NCBI RefSeq assembly: GCF_014217565.1
Contig: NZ_CP043661.1
Coordinates: 5,704,001-5,768,000 of the forward strand
Direction of reading: 5' to 3'
From: Kribbella qitaiheensis
GTDB taxonomy: Bacteria; Actinomycetota; Actinomycetes; Propionibacteriales; Kribbellaceae
Length of the DNA: 64,000 nucleotides
In this document: positions 53,518 to 62,896 of the stretch, one piece after another
How positions within the stretch are numbered: position 1 is the stretch's first letter
Layout: every line of letters begins with the position of its first letter
Position numbers and translations under genes: made by a program
The notes under the pieces: model-generated
Told to the model about the DNA's origin: nothing
The model's database searches: none
What the model saw: only the letters and a program-made list of their open reading frames with translations

Positions 53518-54298
53518 CTACTGATCTTTGCGGAACGGGCCTGTCGGGGTCAGGTCGAGCATGACCGGGCCGGTGAGGACGCCGCCTTCTACGGGGAGGG
53601 TGTGGCCGGTGATCCAGGCTGCGTCTTCGGAGCCGAGGAAGGCTACGGCGGCGGCGATGTCTTCTGGCTCGCCTACTCGGCCGAGGGGGTACATCTTGGC
53701 GAGGCTGTCCAAGGTGCCGGGTTGGCTGTCCCAGTTCGGCGTACGGATGGTGCCGGGGGCGACGACGTTGAAGCGGACGCCGCTGGTGCCGTAGCGGGCG
53801 GCGAAGTTCTGCGTCATCGCGATCTGGCCGGCCTTCGCCGCGGAGTACTCGATGTTCCCGAAGGCCGCGAGGCCGTTCACCGAGCTGATCGTGACGACGT
53901 TGCCGCGCGTCTTCAGCAGCTCCGGGATCGCGGCCTGGATGCACTGGGCGGCGCTGACCAGGGTGAGGTCGAGTTGGCGGTGCCAGTCCTCGATGGTGGT
54001 GTCCTCGGGGACTGAGGTGACGATGCAGGCGCCGGCATTGTTGACCAGCAGGTCCAGCCGGCCGAACCGTTCGACGCCGGCCCGCGACCGCCGCGTCGAT
54101 GTCGGCCCGCGAGGTGACGTCGACTCGTACTGCGAGGGCGCGCTCGCCGATCTCGGCCGCGACCTCGGCGATCTTGTCCTCCTGCAGGTCGGTGATGATC
54201 ACCGAACCACCTTCGGCCGCGATCCTGCGCGCGACCGCCGATCCGATTCCCTGCGCCCCGGCCGTAACCAGCGCGACCCGCCCCTCGAACCGCTGCAT
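53518..54298 (-). CDS. SDR family oxidoreductase, interrupted by a +1 frameshift
   Basis: Classical SDR. From the ATG at 54298: GRVALVTAGAQGIGSAVARR (cofactor loop) up to RADIDAAVA. The rest (RLDLLVNNAGACIVTS, VVTISSVNGLAAFGNI, EYSAAKAGQIAMTQNFAARY, ending TPTGPFRKDQ) is in another frame. Dropping one base from the run at 54081-54083 gives AAVAAGVERFGRLDLLVNNAG and a normal 259-residue protein with the YxxxK active site. The start overlaps the stop of the TIGR03089 gene (TGATG). Substrate unknown. Confidence 0.87.
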
Positions 54299-54981
54299 CA
54301 GTTCTCCTCCAACACTCGGTCGACCTTCTCGTCGGCGATTCGCCGGTCCAGCTTCGCTTCGTCCAGGTTGCGGCAGAGCACGATCGAGCCGCCGCCCGCG
54401 ATCACTCCGACCAGGGTGCCGACGCCGTCCGGCGTCACCAGGCTGGTCGTGGTCAGGACCCGCTCGGCGATCGGCTTCGCGGCGGCGATCAGGTCCGCGT
54501 GCGTGCTTTCGCCGTACGCCGGGGAGTCGGCCGCGGGCGCGTCGAAGGGGACGAAGACGTCGGGATGGTTGTAGACCTCGGCGCCATAGTCGTGCACGCC
54601 CGCCGGAATCGGCTCACGAAACCGGCCGCCGAGCGGAAGCAGCGCCGAGGCGATCGTCTCCCGGCCGCCGCGGGTGCCGAAGTCGGGCCCGACAATCGCG
54701 AGATCGCCGGCACCGGTGGTCAGGCTCGCGCCCGCCGACCAGGTGGACAGCGCCCAGACGACGCCGAGCCAGTGCGGTGGCAGCCCGATCGCGACGGTCT
54801 CGCCGGATTCCAGGTCGTACTCGTCGACCAGCAGGTTCGCCGTTTTCGCCACCCAGTTCGCGGTGGTGACGGCGCTCAACTCGATCCGCTCGCCGGACAC
54901 GTCGTCGTAGTACGTGAGGAATGGACTGGCGCCGTCGCGGCGGACCGCGGCGCTGAAAAGTTCGGGAAGCGTTCCGGCCAT
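54298..54981 (-). CDS. TIGR03089 family protein (AMP-ligase N-terminal-like)
   Basis: 227 residues. It resembles the first part of acyl-CoA synthetases (LPELFSAAVRRDGASPFLTYYDD, IELSAVTTANWVAKTANLLVDEY, GETVAIGLPPHWLGVVWALSTW) but stops short and lacks the adenylation core, which is characteristic of the actinobacterial TIGR03089 family. Function unknown. TAGGGT lies 7 nt before the ATG. Coupled to the SDR gene. Confidence 0.83.
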   Translation of the reverse strand: MAGTLPELFSAAVRRDGASPFLTYYDDVSGERIELSAVTTANWVAKTANLLVDEYDLESGETVAIGLPPHWLGVVWALSTWSAGASLTTGAGDLAIVGPDFGTRGGRETIASALLPLGGRFREPIPAGVHDYGAEVYNHPDVFVPFDAPAADSPAYGESTHADLIAAAKPIAERVLTTTSLVTPDGVGTLVGVIAGGGSIVLCRNLDEAKLDRRIADEKVDRVLEEN

Positions 54982-54988
54982 GGTCGCA

Positions 54989-54994
54989 ACCCTA
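54989..54994 (-). promoter_or_regulatory. Candidate -10 box TAGGGT for the TIGR03089-SDR operon
   Basis: On the minus strand TAGGGT, 7 nt, then the ATG at 54981. Confidence 0.45.
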
Positions 54995-55070
54995 TGTCCT
55001 GCCTGGTCGGGCGGGCGCGGGGTTCAGCCCCGGCGTACCTTGGACTGGGGTTCGAGAAAGGGGGACTGTC

Positions 55071-55326
55071 ATGCCTGCTCTGCTGGCGCTGCCCGAAGGC
55101 GGCGAGTGGATTGTCATCCTGGTGATCGTGGTGCTGGTCTTCGGCGCGAACAAGCTGCCCGACCTGACCCGCAACGCGGCGAAAGCAATGGTCGAATTCA
55201 AAAAAGATCACCAGCAAGACCGACGACCCGGCTGAGAAGACCGCGACCGCTGACACAGCCGGTACTGCGGAAGTCGCAGCCGATGACGAGGCGGCGAAGC
55301 CGAAGCAGGACAGTCCGCCTGTATGA
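55071..55326 (+). CDS. tatA: TatA-like Sec-independent translocase subunit, interrupted by a +1 frameshift
   Basis: From the ATG at 55071: PEGGEWIVILVIVVLVFGAN with KLPDLTRNAAKAMVEFKK, the single-helix plus amphipathic-helix plan of TatA. As given, it then reads DHQQDRRPG and stops. Removing one A from the six-A run at 55200-55205 gives FKKITSKTDDPAEKTATADT and a Lys/Asp-rich tail ending KQDSPPV, the normal TatA layout (84 residues). It forms the pore for folded, twin-arginine exported proteins. No tatC is nearby, as is usual for actinobacterial tatA paralogues outside the tatAC operon. Confidence 0.8.
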
Positions 55327-55397
55327 CGGATCGCGCTGCAGCAGAGCGCGATGGGCAACTCCTGCGAGGGCACCGGCGAGGGCGGGGCACCTCGACG

Positions 55398-56309
55398 TCA
55401 GCCGGTGGTAACCGTGGCGCGGAGTGCGTCTGCGAGATGGGTTGTGGGTGGGGGGAGGGGGCCGGGGAGGTGGGCGAGGGCTATTCGGCGGAGTTCTTGG
55501 GGGCCGCCGTGGACGGGGAGGATTCGGACGCCGGGAGGGGCGGCGGCTTCGAGGGAGGGGCTGACTGTGGTGATGCCGGCGCCGGCGGCGACCAGGTGGA
55601 GTTTGGCCAGCCAGTCGCGGGCGGTGTGGGCGATCTCGGGGCGCTCGTCCAGGCCCGGCCAGACGCCCATCAGTTTGTCTTCGCCGGAGGCGGGGCCTGC
55701 GATCCAGCGTTGGCCGCGTAGGTCGGCGAAGGCGATCGAGTCGCCGGCCGCGAGCGGATGGCCGGCTGGTACGGCTAGGCACAGGGCTCGCTCGATCAGG
55801 ACCTGGACGTCGAGTGCGGGCGACTCGGCATCCGGCGGGCGGAACGGCGGAGCCGAGGCGAGAAGGGCTAGGTCCACGCTGCCGGCCCGTAGAGCGCGCA
55901 CCAACGCTGGTGTCGATCCCTCCCGCGTCGTCACCGTGATCGCCGGATGACTTCGCCGTAGGGCAGCGATTGCCTTGGGCACCAGGACTGCACCCGCGCT
56001 GGGGAACCAGCCGAGGCGGACCGTGCCACCGTCCGCGGGCAGCCCGGCTAGTTCGCGCGCGGTCGTATCGAGTTGGTCGAGGATGCGCGCCGCGTTCCGT
56101 AGTACGACCTGACCGGCCGGTGTCAGCCGGACGCCCTCGCGGCGGCGTTCCAACAAGGGGGCCTGGGCGGCCCGTTCGATCGAGGCGATCTGCCGGGAGA
56201 CCGCCGACTGGGTGTAGCCGAGGGCGGTGGCCGCGGCCGTGAACGTGCCACGCTCGGCGACCTCGCGGAACACTCGCAGCGCGACCAGGGAGACATTGGT
56301 GAAGTCCAT
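55398..56309 (-). CDS. LysR family transcriptional regulator
   Basis: 303 residues. N-terminal winged helix: LVALRVFREVAERGTFTAAA, TALGYTQSAVSRQIASIERA, then RLTPAGQVVLRNAARILDQLD. The C-terminal half is a periplasmic-binding-protein-like effector domain. Divergent from two SDR genes, which it probably activates. The intergenic region (56310-56380) holds TAGGGT for the SDR gene. Confidence 0.9.
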   Translation of the reverse strand: MDFTNVSLVALRVFREVAERGTFTAAATALGYTQSAVSRQIASIERAAQAPLLERRREGVRLTPAGQVVLRNAARILDQLDTTARELAGLPADGGTVRLGWFPSAGAVLVPKAIAALRRSHPAITVTTREGSTPALVRALRAGSVDLALLASAPPFRPPDAESPALDVQVLIERALCLAVPAGHPLAAGDSIAFADLRGQRWIAGPASGEDKLMGVWPGLDERPEIAHTARDWLAKLHLVAAGAGITTVSPSLEAAAPPGVRILPVHGGPQELRRIALAHLPGPLPPPTTHLADALRATVTTG

Positions 56310-56367
56310 GATTTTTACGCATGCTACCTGTGCCGAAGTCTCGTTGGAATCATGGCCCAGCCGTTCC

Positions 56368-56373
56368 TAGGGT
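56368..56373 (+). promoter_or_regulatory. Candidate -10 box TAGGGT for leaderless SDR gene
   Basis: TAGGGT, 7 nt, then the ATG at 56381. Confidence 0.45.
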
Positions 56374-56380
56374 GGACCGC

Positions 56381-57241
56381 ATGAGACGCATCGCAGTAGT
56401 CACCGGCGCGAACCAGGGCATCGGCTTCGCCCTCGTCGAAGGTCTCGCCGCCCGGATGAACCCCGAGGATCTGATCCTTCTGACCAGCAGAAATTCCGCC
56501 CGGGTGGCCGAGGCGGCGGACCGCGTGAAGGGGGTCGCGCAGGTCGAAGGGCGAGTGCTCGACGTCAGCGACGCCGCCGCGGTCGCGGAATTGGCGGCCG
56601 ACCTGCAAGCGCAGTACGGGGGTGTCGACATCGTCATCTCCAATGCCGTCGCCCCGCTCAGTCCGGACCGGTCGCAGGCCGAACAGGCCGACCAGTTCAT
56701 CGCCGTCGCGAACGGCGGCACGCAGTCCGTACTGCGTTCCTTCGGTCCCGTACTCCGGCCAGGCGGGCGGTTGATCGTGGTCGCGAGCTCGCTCGGCACC
56801 TTGGACCAGTTGGACCCGAAGTTGCACCCGTTGTTCGACGGGCCGTCCTTCGAGCAGATCGAGCAGACCGTCGAGGAATGGCGGCTGGCGATCCACGCCG
56901 GCACGGCCGCGGACGAAGGCTGGCCGGAGTGGGTCAACACGCCGTCGAAGGTCGGTCAGGTCGCGGCGGTCCGCGCGGTGGCGGCGCGGCGTCGTGAGGC
57001 GGATCTGCCGCAGAACACGTTGATCGCATCGGTCTGCCCCGGCCTCGTCGACACCCGTGCGTCGCGCCCGTGGTTCGACGACTTCAGCCAGGCGAGGACA
57101 CCCGAGCAGGCCGCGGTACCGATCCTCGATCTCGTCCTCGCCGACCGGGTCGACCCCGCGACGTACGGCGAACTGGTCCGCGACGGCGCGGTCCTCCCGT
57201 GGCGAGGCAATCAGTCGAGTGAGGAGAAGGCCTTGGCATGA
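56381..57241 (+). CDS. SDR family oxidoreductase, carbonyl reductase-like
   Basis: 286 residues from the ATG at 56381; in-frame sequence upstream to 56321 lies in the promoter. RRIAVVTGANQGIGFALVEG (cofactor loop), VDIVISNAVAP, LIVVASSLGTL and VCPGLVDTRASRPW. The usual Tyr-x-x-x-Lys is not clear: the corresponding segment shows no YxxxK, so activity may be altered or the residue displaced, as in some CBR-like members with a long insertion (residues about 145-185). It overlaps the next SDR by 4 nt (ATGA). Confidence 0.82.
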   Translation: MRRIAVVTGANQGIGFALVEGLAARMNPEDLILLTSRNSARVAEAADRVKGVAQVEGRVLDVSDAAAVAELAADLQAQYGGVDIVISNAVAPLSPDRSQAEQADQFIAVANGGTQSVLRSFGPVLRPGGRLIVVASSLGTLDQLDPKLHPLFDGPSFEQIEQTVEEWRLAIHAGTAADEGWPEWVNTPSKVGQVAAVRAVAARRREADLPQNTLIASVCPGLVDTRASRPWFDDFSQARTPEQAAVPILDLVLADRVDPATYGELVRDGAVLPWRGNQSSEEKALA

Positions 57242-58158
57242 TCGAGACGGCCTTTGGGTTCAGCAGTACTGCCGCTGACGTCGTCCGCGGGGTGGAGCTT
57301 GGCGGGCGGCGGGCTGTGGTTACTGGTGGGGCTTCGGGGATCGGGGTGGAGACAGCGCGTGCCCTGGCATCGGCCGGGGCCGAGGTGACCCTCGCCGTAC
57401 GGGATGTGAGTGCGGGCGAAAGGACAGCGAAGGACATCGCCGCGACCACGGGCAACGAGAAGGTGTTTGTGGCGGAGCTCGACCTGACCGACCTGGCGTC
57501 GGTCCGGGGCTTCGCGGCCGGCTGGCAAGGGGCGCTGGACATCTTGGTGAACAACGCGGGAGTGATGGCGAGCCCGGAGGAGTACACCGAGCAGGGCTGG
57601 GAGCTGCAGTTCGCGACCAACCATCTCGGACACTTCGCGCTCGCGACCGGTCTGCATGATGCATTGGTTGCTGCAGGCAATGCCAGGGTCGTCGTTGTCA
57701 GTTCGTCGGGGCATCAGCTCTCGCCGGTGGTGTTCGACGATCTGAACTTCGCGTTCCGTCCGTACGACCGGTGGCTGGCCTACGGTCAGTCGAAGACCGC
57801 GAACGTGTTGTTCGCCGTGGAAGCGAGTCGCCGCTGGGCCGCGGACGGGATCACCGCGAACGCCCTGATGCCCGGCGCGATCTACACCAACCTGCAGCGG
57901 CACACCGAGGGCCGCGGCAGCGGGAAGACGCCGCCCGAGCTGATCAAGACCGTCGAGCAGGGGGCCGCGACTTCCGTGTTGCTCGCGGTTTCCCCCGCAC
58001 TGGAAGGGATCGGCGGTCGGTACTGCGCCGACTGCAACGAGGCCGAGGTGCTCGATCGGCGCAGCGGCACCCTGTCCGGCGTGGCGCGGTATGCGCTCGA
58101 TCGGGACAACGCCGAGCGGCTGTGGACGGTGTCGGAAGGTCTACTCGCGGAAGGCTGA
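57238..58158 (+). CDS. SDR family oxidoreductase, retinol dehydrogenase-like
   Basis: 306 residues. GRRAVVTGGASGIGVETARAL (cofactor loop), LDILVNNAGVMASPEEYTEQ, GWELQFATNHLGHFAL and RVVVVSSSGHQLSP. The active site is YGQSKTANVLFAVE (Tyr and Lys). It ends with a WTVSEGL-type tail seen in this subgroup. Probably reduces an aldehyde or ketone with NADPH; substrate unknown. Coupled to the upstream SDR and likely controlled by the LysR gene. Confidence 0.88.
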   Translation: MIETAFGFSSTAADVVRGVELGGRRAVVTGGASGIGVETARALASAGAEVTLAVRDVSAGERTAKDIAATTGNEKVFVAELDLTDLASVRGFAAGWQGALDILVNNAGVMASPEEYTEQGWELQFATNHLGHFALATGLHDALVAAGNARVVVVSSSGHQLSPVVFDDLNFAFRPYDRWLAYGQSKTANVLFAVEASRRWAADGITANALMPGAIYTNLQRHTEGRGSGKTPPELIKTVEQGAATSVLLAVSPALEGIGGRYCADCNEAEVLDRRSGTLSGVARYALDRDNAERLWTVSEGLLAEG

Positions 58159-58200
58159 CGTACAACCACGGGTTGAGGGGAAGGCCAACCTGAGGGCGAT

Positions 58201-59006
58201 GTGGGGAGGGCGGCAACTGAGCCCTCGAAGCTGAACTCGATCGCGCACGGCCGCCTGGTCAGCACGCTCCGGACCGGCTCGAGCACCACCCGGGTGTTCC
58301 GCGAGGACCGCAAGCTGGCTACCGAGTTGATGCAGATCGGCGTCGGCCCGTTCACCGTGCTGCACCGCAAGGGCCCGCACGGCATGGACCTCCGGTACGC
58401 CGTACCGACGGCGCAGCTGGCCGCGATCGAGCCGCAACTGAAGTCGTTCGACCAGTCGGTCAGGTTCCTGGAGCAGCGCCTCGGCAGGTTCCCGGTGTGG
58501 TCCTACATGAGGTCTCACACGAGTGGTTCGGCAACTCGGTCTCGCCTGAGCGCTGGGCCGATCTCTGGCTGAACGAAGGCCATGCCGTCTTCTACGAGGA
58601 CCAGTGGATCGAGGCGAAGCACCTCTCGACGCAGACCGAGTCGATGCGACACAGCTATGAGGAGCTGGGGAACAAACTCCTCGCGAACGGCCCGATCGCG
58701 GCTCCGGATCCGGCCACCTGGCCCGGCGACAAGGGGCCGCTGCGCCCGTACAGCTCGGCGGCCTACCAGGGTGGCGCGCTGACGCTGTTCGCGCTCCAGC
58801 AGCTGATCGGCGACAAGACCTTCAACGCCATCGAGCGTGCCTGGGTCCGGCGCCACAACAACAGCACCGCCAGTACGGAGGACTTCATCGCCCTCGCCTC
58901 CCAGGTCGCTCACCGTGACCTGAAGCCATTCCTGAGCAGCTGGCTGTACTCGACGCGTTTGCCGGCCATGCCCAAGCACCCGGACTGGAAGGCGGGCCCG
59001 GCGTAG
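58201..59006 (+). pseudogene. Decayed M1 family metallopeptidase
   Basis: Two pieces of an M1 aminopeptidase in different frames. The first (VFREDRKLATELMQIGVGPF, then FDQSVRFLEQRLGRFPV) ends near 58497. The second resumes as VLHEVSHEWFGNSVS and WADLWLNEGHAVFYEDQW, carrying HExxH...E, and continues to KAGPA. The N-terminal domain (roughly 180 residues) is missing, and the segment normally lying between these pieces (the GAMEN-type region, about 35-40 residues) is deleted. A single-base correction does not restore it, so this is a genuine remnant. Confidence 0.82.
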
Positions 59007-59060
59007 TACTCACGGCTTGATGTCACGGACCCCGCGATCCCGCGGATCCTGGAGCTCTCG

Positions 59061-59066
59061 TAAGGT
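59061..59066 (+). promoter_or_regulatory. Candidate -10 box TAAGGT for the CNNM operon
   Basis: TAAGGT, 6 nt, then the ATG at 59073, with no Shine-Dalgarno sequence. Confidence 0.45.
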
Positions 59067-59072
59067 CGGCGC

Positions 59073-60410
59073 ATGTTGATCGTGGTCGGTCTGGCGCTCA
59101 TCCTGGCGTTGACCGTCGCCACCGGGTACTTCGTGGCCCAGGAATTCTCCTACGTCGCCGTCGACCGGAACCGGCTGCAGAGCCGTGCCGAGGCGGGTGA
59201 CGCCGCCGCAGTACGGGCTCTGAAGGTCACCTCGCGGCTCTCGTTCGTGCTGTCGGGCGCGCAGGTCGGGATCACCGTGACCGCCCTGCTCGCCGGGTAC
59301 GTCGCCCAGCCGTACCTGGGCAAAGGCCTGGAGAACCTGCTCGGCTCGGCCGGCGTGCCCGAGAGCATGTCTCTGACCCTCTCCGTGATCGTCGCGTTGC
59401 TGCTGGCAACGATCATCCAGATGGTGCTGGGCGAGCTGGCGCCGAAGAACCTGGCGATCGCCCGGGCCGAGGCGCTGGCGCTGCGGCTGTCCCGGTCCAC
59501 CCTGATCTACCTGACCGTGGCCGGCCCGCTGATCCACCTCTTCGACAGTGCGTCGAACCGGATCCTGCGCCGGGTCGGGATCGAGCCGGTCGAGGAGCTG
59601 CCGCAGGGTGCCACCGCGCAGGAGCTCGACCGGATCATCGCCGATTCGTACGAACAAGGCCTGCTCGACCAGGACACCACGCGGCTGCTCGATCGCGGCC
59701 TCGACTTCCGCGGCCGGATCGCCGGCGAGGTGATGATCCCGCGGGTCGACGTGATCACCGTGCACCAGGACGACCCGTTGACCCGGGTGGTCGAGCTGCT
59801 CGACTCCGGCCACAGCCGGTTCCCGGTGATCGCCGCGTCGGTCGACGAGGTGGTCGGCGTGATCGCGATCGGCGATGTCGTCGAGGTGGAGCCGGCTGAC
59901 CGTTCGCACGTCACGATCGGGTCGATCGCGGCGCCGCCGGTCGTCGTACCGTTCACCCTCTCGATGCCCGGCGTCCTGGAACAACTCCGTACTACGCACC
60001 GCCAGCTCGCGATCGTCGTGGACGAGTTCGGCGGCTTCGCCGGGGTCGTGTCGCTGGAGGACATCGCCGAGGAACTGGTCGGCGAGATCCGCGACGAGGA
60101 CGACCTGCCCGAGGCCGGGTTGCTCGCGAACGCCGACGGGACGTGGATTGTGCCCGGCCGCTGGCGGCTCGACCAGGTGGAGGAGTCGACCGGGATCGCG
60201 CTTCCGACCGATGACGACTACGACACCGTTTCCGGACTGGTGATGGCCCGGCTCGGGCGGATCCCGGTGGTCGGGGACGAGGCGTTCGTGGAGTTGCCGC
60301 AACGGTTCGACCACGATGGTCGGGCGGCGCCGCGTGAGCACGGCAAGCTCACAGTGCAGACCGTACTGCGGCACGTGCCGGGGCTGGTCATTCTGGAGAA
60401 GCTGACATGA
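59073..60410 (+). CDS. CNNM/hemolysin C family transporter (DUF21-CBS-CorC_HlyC)
   Basis: 445 residues. DUF21 membrane domain (about 1-180) with three to four helices and QMVLGELAPKNLAIARAEAL. Next a CBS pair, with GEVMIPRVDVITVHQDDPL at the start of CBS1 and TTHRQLAIVVDEFGGFAGVV in CBS2, then the C-terminal CorC_HlyC domain (IALPTDDDYDTVSGLVMARL). The family is linked to magnesium/divalent cation efflux. It overlaps the next gene by 4 nt (ATGA), forming a typical actinobacterial CNNM pair. Confidence 0.9.
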   Translation: MLIVVGLALILALTVATGYFVAQEFSYVAVDRNRLQSRAEAGDAAAVRALKVTSRLSFVLSGAQVGITVTALLAGYVAQPYLGKGLENLLGSAGVPESMSLTLSVIVALLLATIIQMVLGELAPKNLAIARAEALALRLSRSTLIYLTVAGPLIHLFDSASNRILRRVGIEPVEELPQGATAQELDRIIADSYEQGLLDQDTTRLLDRGLDFRGRIAGEVMIPRVDVITVHQDDPLTRVVELLDSGHSRFPVIAASVDEVVGVIAIGDVVEVEPADRSHVTIGSIAAPPVVVPFTLSMPGVLEQLRTTHRQLAIVVDEFGGFAGVVSLEDIAEELVGEIRDEDDLPEAGLLANADGTWIVPGRWRLDQVEESTGIALPTDDDYDTVSGLVMARLGRIPVVGDEAFVELPQRFDHDGRAAPREHGKLTVQTVLRHVPGLVILEKLT

Positions 60411-61474
60411 GCACGACCGTTGCGCTGCTGATCTCGCTGCTCCTCCTGATCTGTAACGGATTTTTCGTGGCAGCCGAATTCGCGCTGGTCGCGTCCAAGC
60501 GGCATCGGCTCGAGCAGTTCGCGGCCGAAGGCAGCCGGTCTGCCCGGGCCGCGATCGCGGGAGTCAGCGAGTTGTCGCTGATGCTCGCGGGTGCTCAGCT
60601 CGGGATCACCTTGTGCACCTTGGGTCTCGGCTCGTTGTCCGAGCCGGCGGTCGCGCATCTGCTGCATCCGTTGTTCCACCTGATCCACGTACCGGAAGGC
60701 GTCGGCGAGGTGATCGCGCTGATCATCGCGGTCGCTGGGATCGGCCTGCTGCACGTGTTGCTGGGCGAGATGGCGCCGAAGTCGTGGGCGATCAGCGATC
60801 CCGAGCGGTCGGCGTTGCTGCTGGCATTGCCGTTCCGCGGGTTCACGTACGTCTTCCGACCGCTGCTCGTCGTACTGAACACACTGGCGAATGCGTGCCT
60901 GCGGTTGTTGAAAGTGACGCCGCAGAACGAGCTCGCGAACGCTCACGGTCCGGACGAGCTGCGGTTGCTGATCGAGTCGTCGGCCGAACACGGCACGCTG
61001 GCTGCGCCCGAGCACGATCTACTCACGGCGATGCTCGCGCTGCAGAACACCACGGTCGAACAGGTGATGACGCCGACTTCCCAGCTGTCGACAGTGCAGT
61101 CGACAGCGCTCGCACGTGAGGTGGAGTTGGTGAGCCGGCGGGAAGGGCGTTCGCGGCTCGCGGTGTGTTCCGGGATCACGATCTGCGGGATCGTCCACGT
61201 TCGCGACGCGGCTCGTGCGACGACGGGCGGCGGTCACACGTTGCGGGCCGCGGACCTGATGACCGAGCCGCTGCGCTTGCCGGCTGCCACTCCGGTCGCC
61301 GCCGCGATCCGGATCATGCGTGACGAACGCTCCCAGCTGGCCGTCGTCCAGCAGGGCTCGGAGCCGGTCGGCGTGGTTGCGCTCGAAGACCTGCTGGAAG
61401 AGGTCATCGGCGAGTTCGACGACGAGACCGACCCGATCATCAACGCCGCCCTCCACCCGCCGGCCGCCTCCTGA
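60407..61474 (+). CDS. CNNM/hemolysin family transporter, second paralogue (DUF21-CBS)
   Basis: 355 residues. DUF21 domain (about 1-185: LLLICNGFFVAAEFALVASKR, LAGAQLGITLCTLGLGSL, LHVLLGEMAPKSWAI), then a CBS pair (VEQVMTPTSQLSTVQ; RDERSQLAVVQQGSEPVGVV ALEDLLEEVIGEFDDE). No C-terminal CorC_HlyC domain, unlike its upstream partner, so the pair may form a heteromer in which only one subunit carries that domain (inference). Followed 4 nt later by a hairpin element. Confidence 0.9.
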   Translation: MSTTVALLISLLLLICNGFFVAAEFALVASKRHRLEQFAAEGSRSARAAIAGVSELSLMLAGAQLGITLCTLGLGSLSEPAVAHLLHPLFHLIHVPEGVGEVIALIIAVAGIGLLHVLLGEMAPKSWAISDPERSALLLALPFRGFTYVFRPLLVVLNTLANACLRLLKVTPQNELANAHGPDELRLLIESSAEHGTLAAPEHDLLTAMLALQNTTVEQVMTPTSQLSTVQSTALAREVELVSRREGRSRLAVCSGITICGIVHVRDAARATTGGGHTLRAADLMTEPLRLPAATPVAAAIRIMRDERSQLAVVQQGSEPVGVVALEDLLEEVIGEFDDETDPIINAALHPPAAS

Positions 61475-61478
61475 GTCC

Positions 61479-61526
61479 TTGCGTCCGAAGAGCCGTGGGG
61501 CAGGACCCTCTGCTGTTCGGACGTAA
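61479..61526. repeat. 48-bp hairpin element, copy C (TTRCGTCCGAA family)
   Basis: TTGCGTCCGAA (61479-61489) and TTCGGACGTAA (61516-61526) form the outer stem. The centre GTGGGGCAG matches the minus-strand reading of copy A at 9324-9371. It begins 4 nt after the second CNNM gene stop. Confidence 0.78.
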
Positions 61527-61646
61527 GGGGGCTCGGGCTCGGGCTGTGAGCTCGAGGGGGCAGGGGGTCCTGCACCTGTGGACGAGCGAACGGGGTGGCT
61601 GGACCTACGGACTACGGTTGTCGCAATTCGTCGGAGGAGTTCAACT

Positions 61647-62781
61647 GTGGCTGTCAGACGTCTCGGGCTCGTTGTTCATCAGGGTCGTCCGCTCGCTGTT
61701 CAGGCTGCCGAGGTGGTTCGGGAGTGGTGCCGGCGGCATGACATCGGCTGTACCGATATCGATGTCTGGAAGCAGCACGAACACCGCCGCGGTGGGATGG
61801 ACGAGCTGCATCACGCGGGCAGTCCTGATCTCGTCGTCACGCTCGGTGGCGACGGCACGTTCCTGCGCGGCGCCCGGATCGCTGCGAAGAACGACGCCTC
61901 GGTGCTGGGCGTCGACCTCGGCAAGGTGGGCTTCCTGACCGAGGTGGCTTGCAGCGACGTCGAGGAGGCGTTGGAAGCGGTCCACCACGGCAGCGCGACG
62001 ATCGAGGAGCGGATGACGCTCACCATGCGATCGTCACGCCCGCTGGAGATCCCGACCGGTATAGACGCATTGCTGCGATACGGACACGGCCCTGCGCTCC
62101 CACCGCCCTCAGTACGGCCGGAAACCGTCGAGGGAGACGGGTGGGGTGTGGCGCTGGACGTGACCGCCCTGAACGACGTGGTGGTGGAGAAGCTGGCCCG
62201 TGACCACCAGGTGAGCGTGGGCGTCTACCTCGCCGGGCGTCTGTTGGCGTCGTACTCGGCGGACGCTTTGATCGTGGCGACGCCGACCGGCAGTACGGCG
62301 TACAGCTTCGCGGCAGGCGGGCCCGGTGCTCTCGCCGAGCTTGGAGGCGGTCGTTTTCACCCCCGTTGCGCCTCACATGACGTTCAACCGGTCTGTCGTG
62401 GCGGCACCGGATGAGCCGCTGGGGCTGCGGGTGCTGCCGCATTCCGGGCAGGCGGCGGTCAGCATCGACGGCCAGCTGCGCGGGATTCTGGACCCGGGTG
62501 ACTGGATCGGGGTCTACGGCTCAGTACGGCGGCTGCGGCTGGTCCGGCTCCGTCCCACCGACTTCTACGGGCGGCTGCGCGACCGCTTCCGCCTGACCGA
62601 CGCCCCGGCGACCGGTATCGACGGCGAGTCCGAACGCTTCTGGGTCCCGGAAGGTCCCGTACCCGCCGACCTCGGTCACCTCCGCATCCCGCAGCCCGCC
62701 ACCGAAGCCGACACCGCCGCCCGTTCGGCCCCCTGCCCGGTCAGCTCCGGCCCCAGTACGCATACGCCGCCGGCCGGGTAA
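61647..62781 (+). CDS. nadK: NAD kinase, interrupted by a +1 frameshift
   Basis: Phosphorylates NAD to NADP. From the GTG at 61647 (CGGAGGAG upstream): RRLGLVVHQGRPLAVQAAEV, LVVTLGGDGTFLRGARIAA (GGDG at 67-70), TALNDVVVEKLARD and VATPTGSTAYSFAAGGP. The frame then breaks. The remainder (LSPSLEAVVFTPVAPHMTFN, AAVSIDGQLRGILDPGD) is in another frame. Dropping one C from the run at 62322-62324 gives AGGPVLSPSLEAVVFTPVAPH and 377 residues, with a C-terminal extension beyond the usual 300. An essential enzyme, so a true loss is unlikely. Confidence 0.9.
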
Positions 62782-62800
62782 CCGCTGCCCAACAGCCTCA

Positions 62801-62815
62801 GCCCGTACTTCGGGC
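62801..62815 (+). terminator. Short hairpin after nadK (GCCCG-TACTT-CGGGC)
   Basis: GCCCGTACTTCGGGC begins 19 nt after the stop. Five perfect pairs around TACTT. Same type as at 44912 and 51988. Confidence 0.45.
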
Positions 62816-62882
62816 GCGGGCTCGGCGTTGATACCAGCTCAACACTGGTCGGTTCCGGCGATCGGTGACTGGGTTCGCCCGG

Positions 62883-62888
62883 TAAGGT
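62883..62888 (+). promoter_or_regulatory. Candidate -10 box TAAGGT for manC
   Basis: TAAGGT, 8 nt, then the ATG at 62897, with no Shine-Dalgarno sequence. Confidence 0.45.
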
Positions 62889-62896
62889 TCGTCCTC

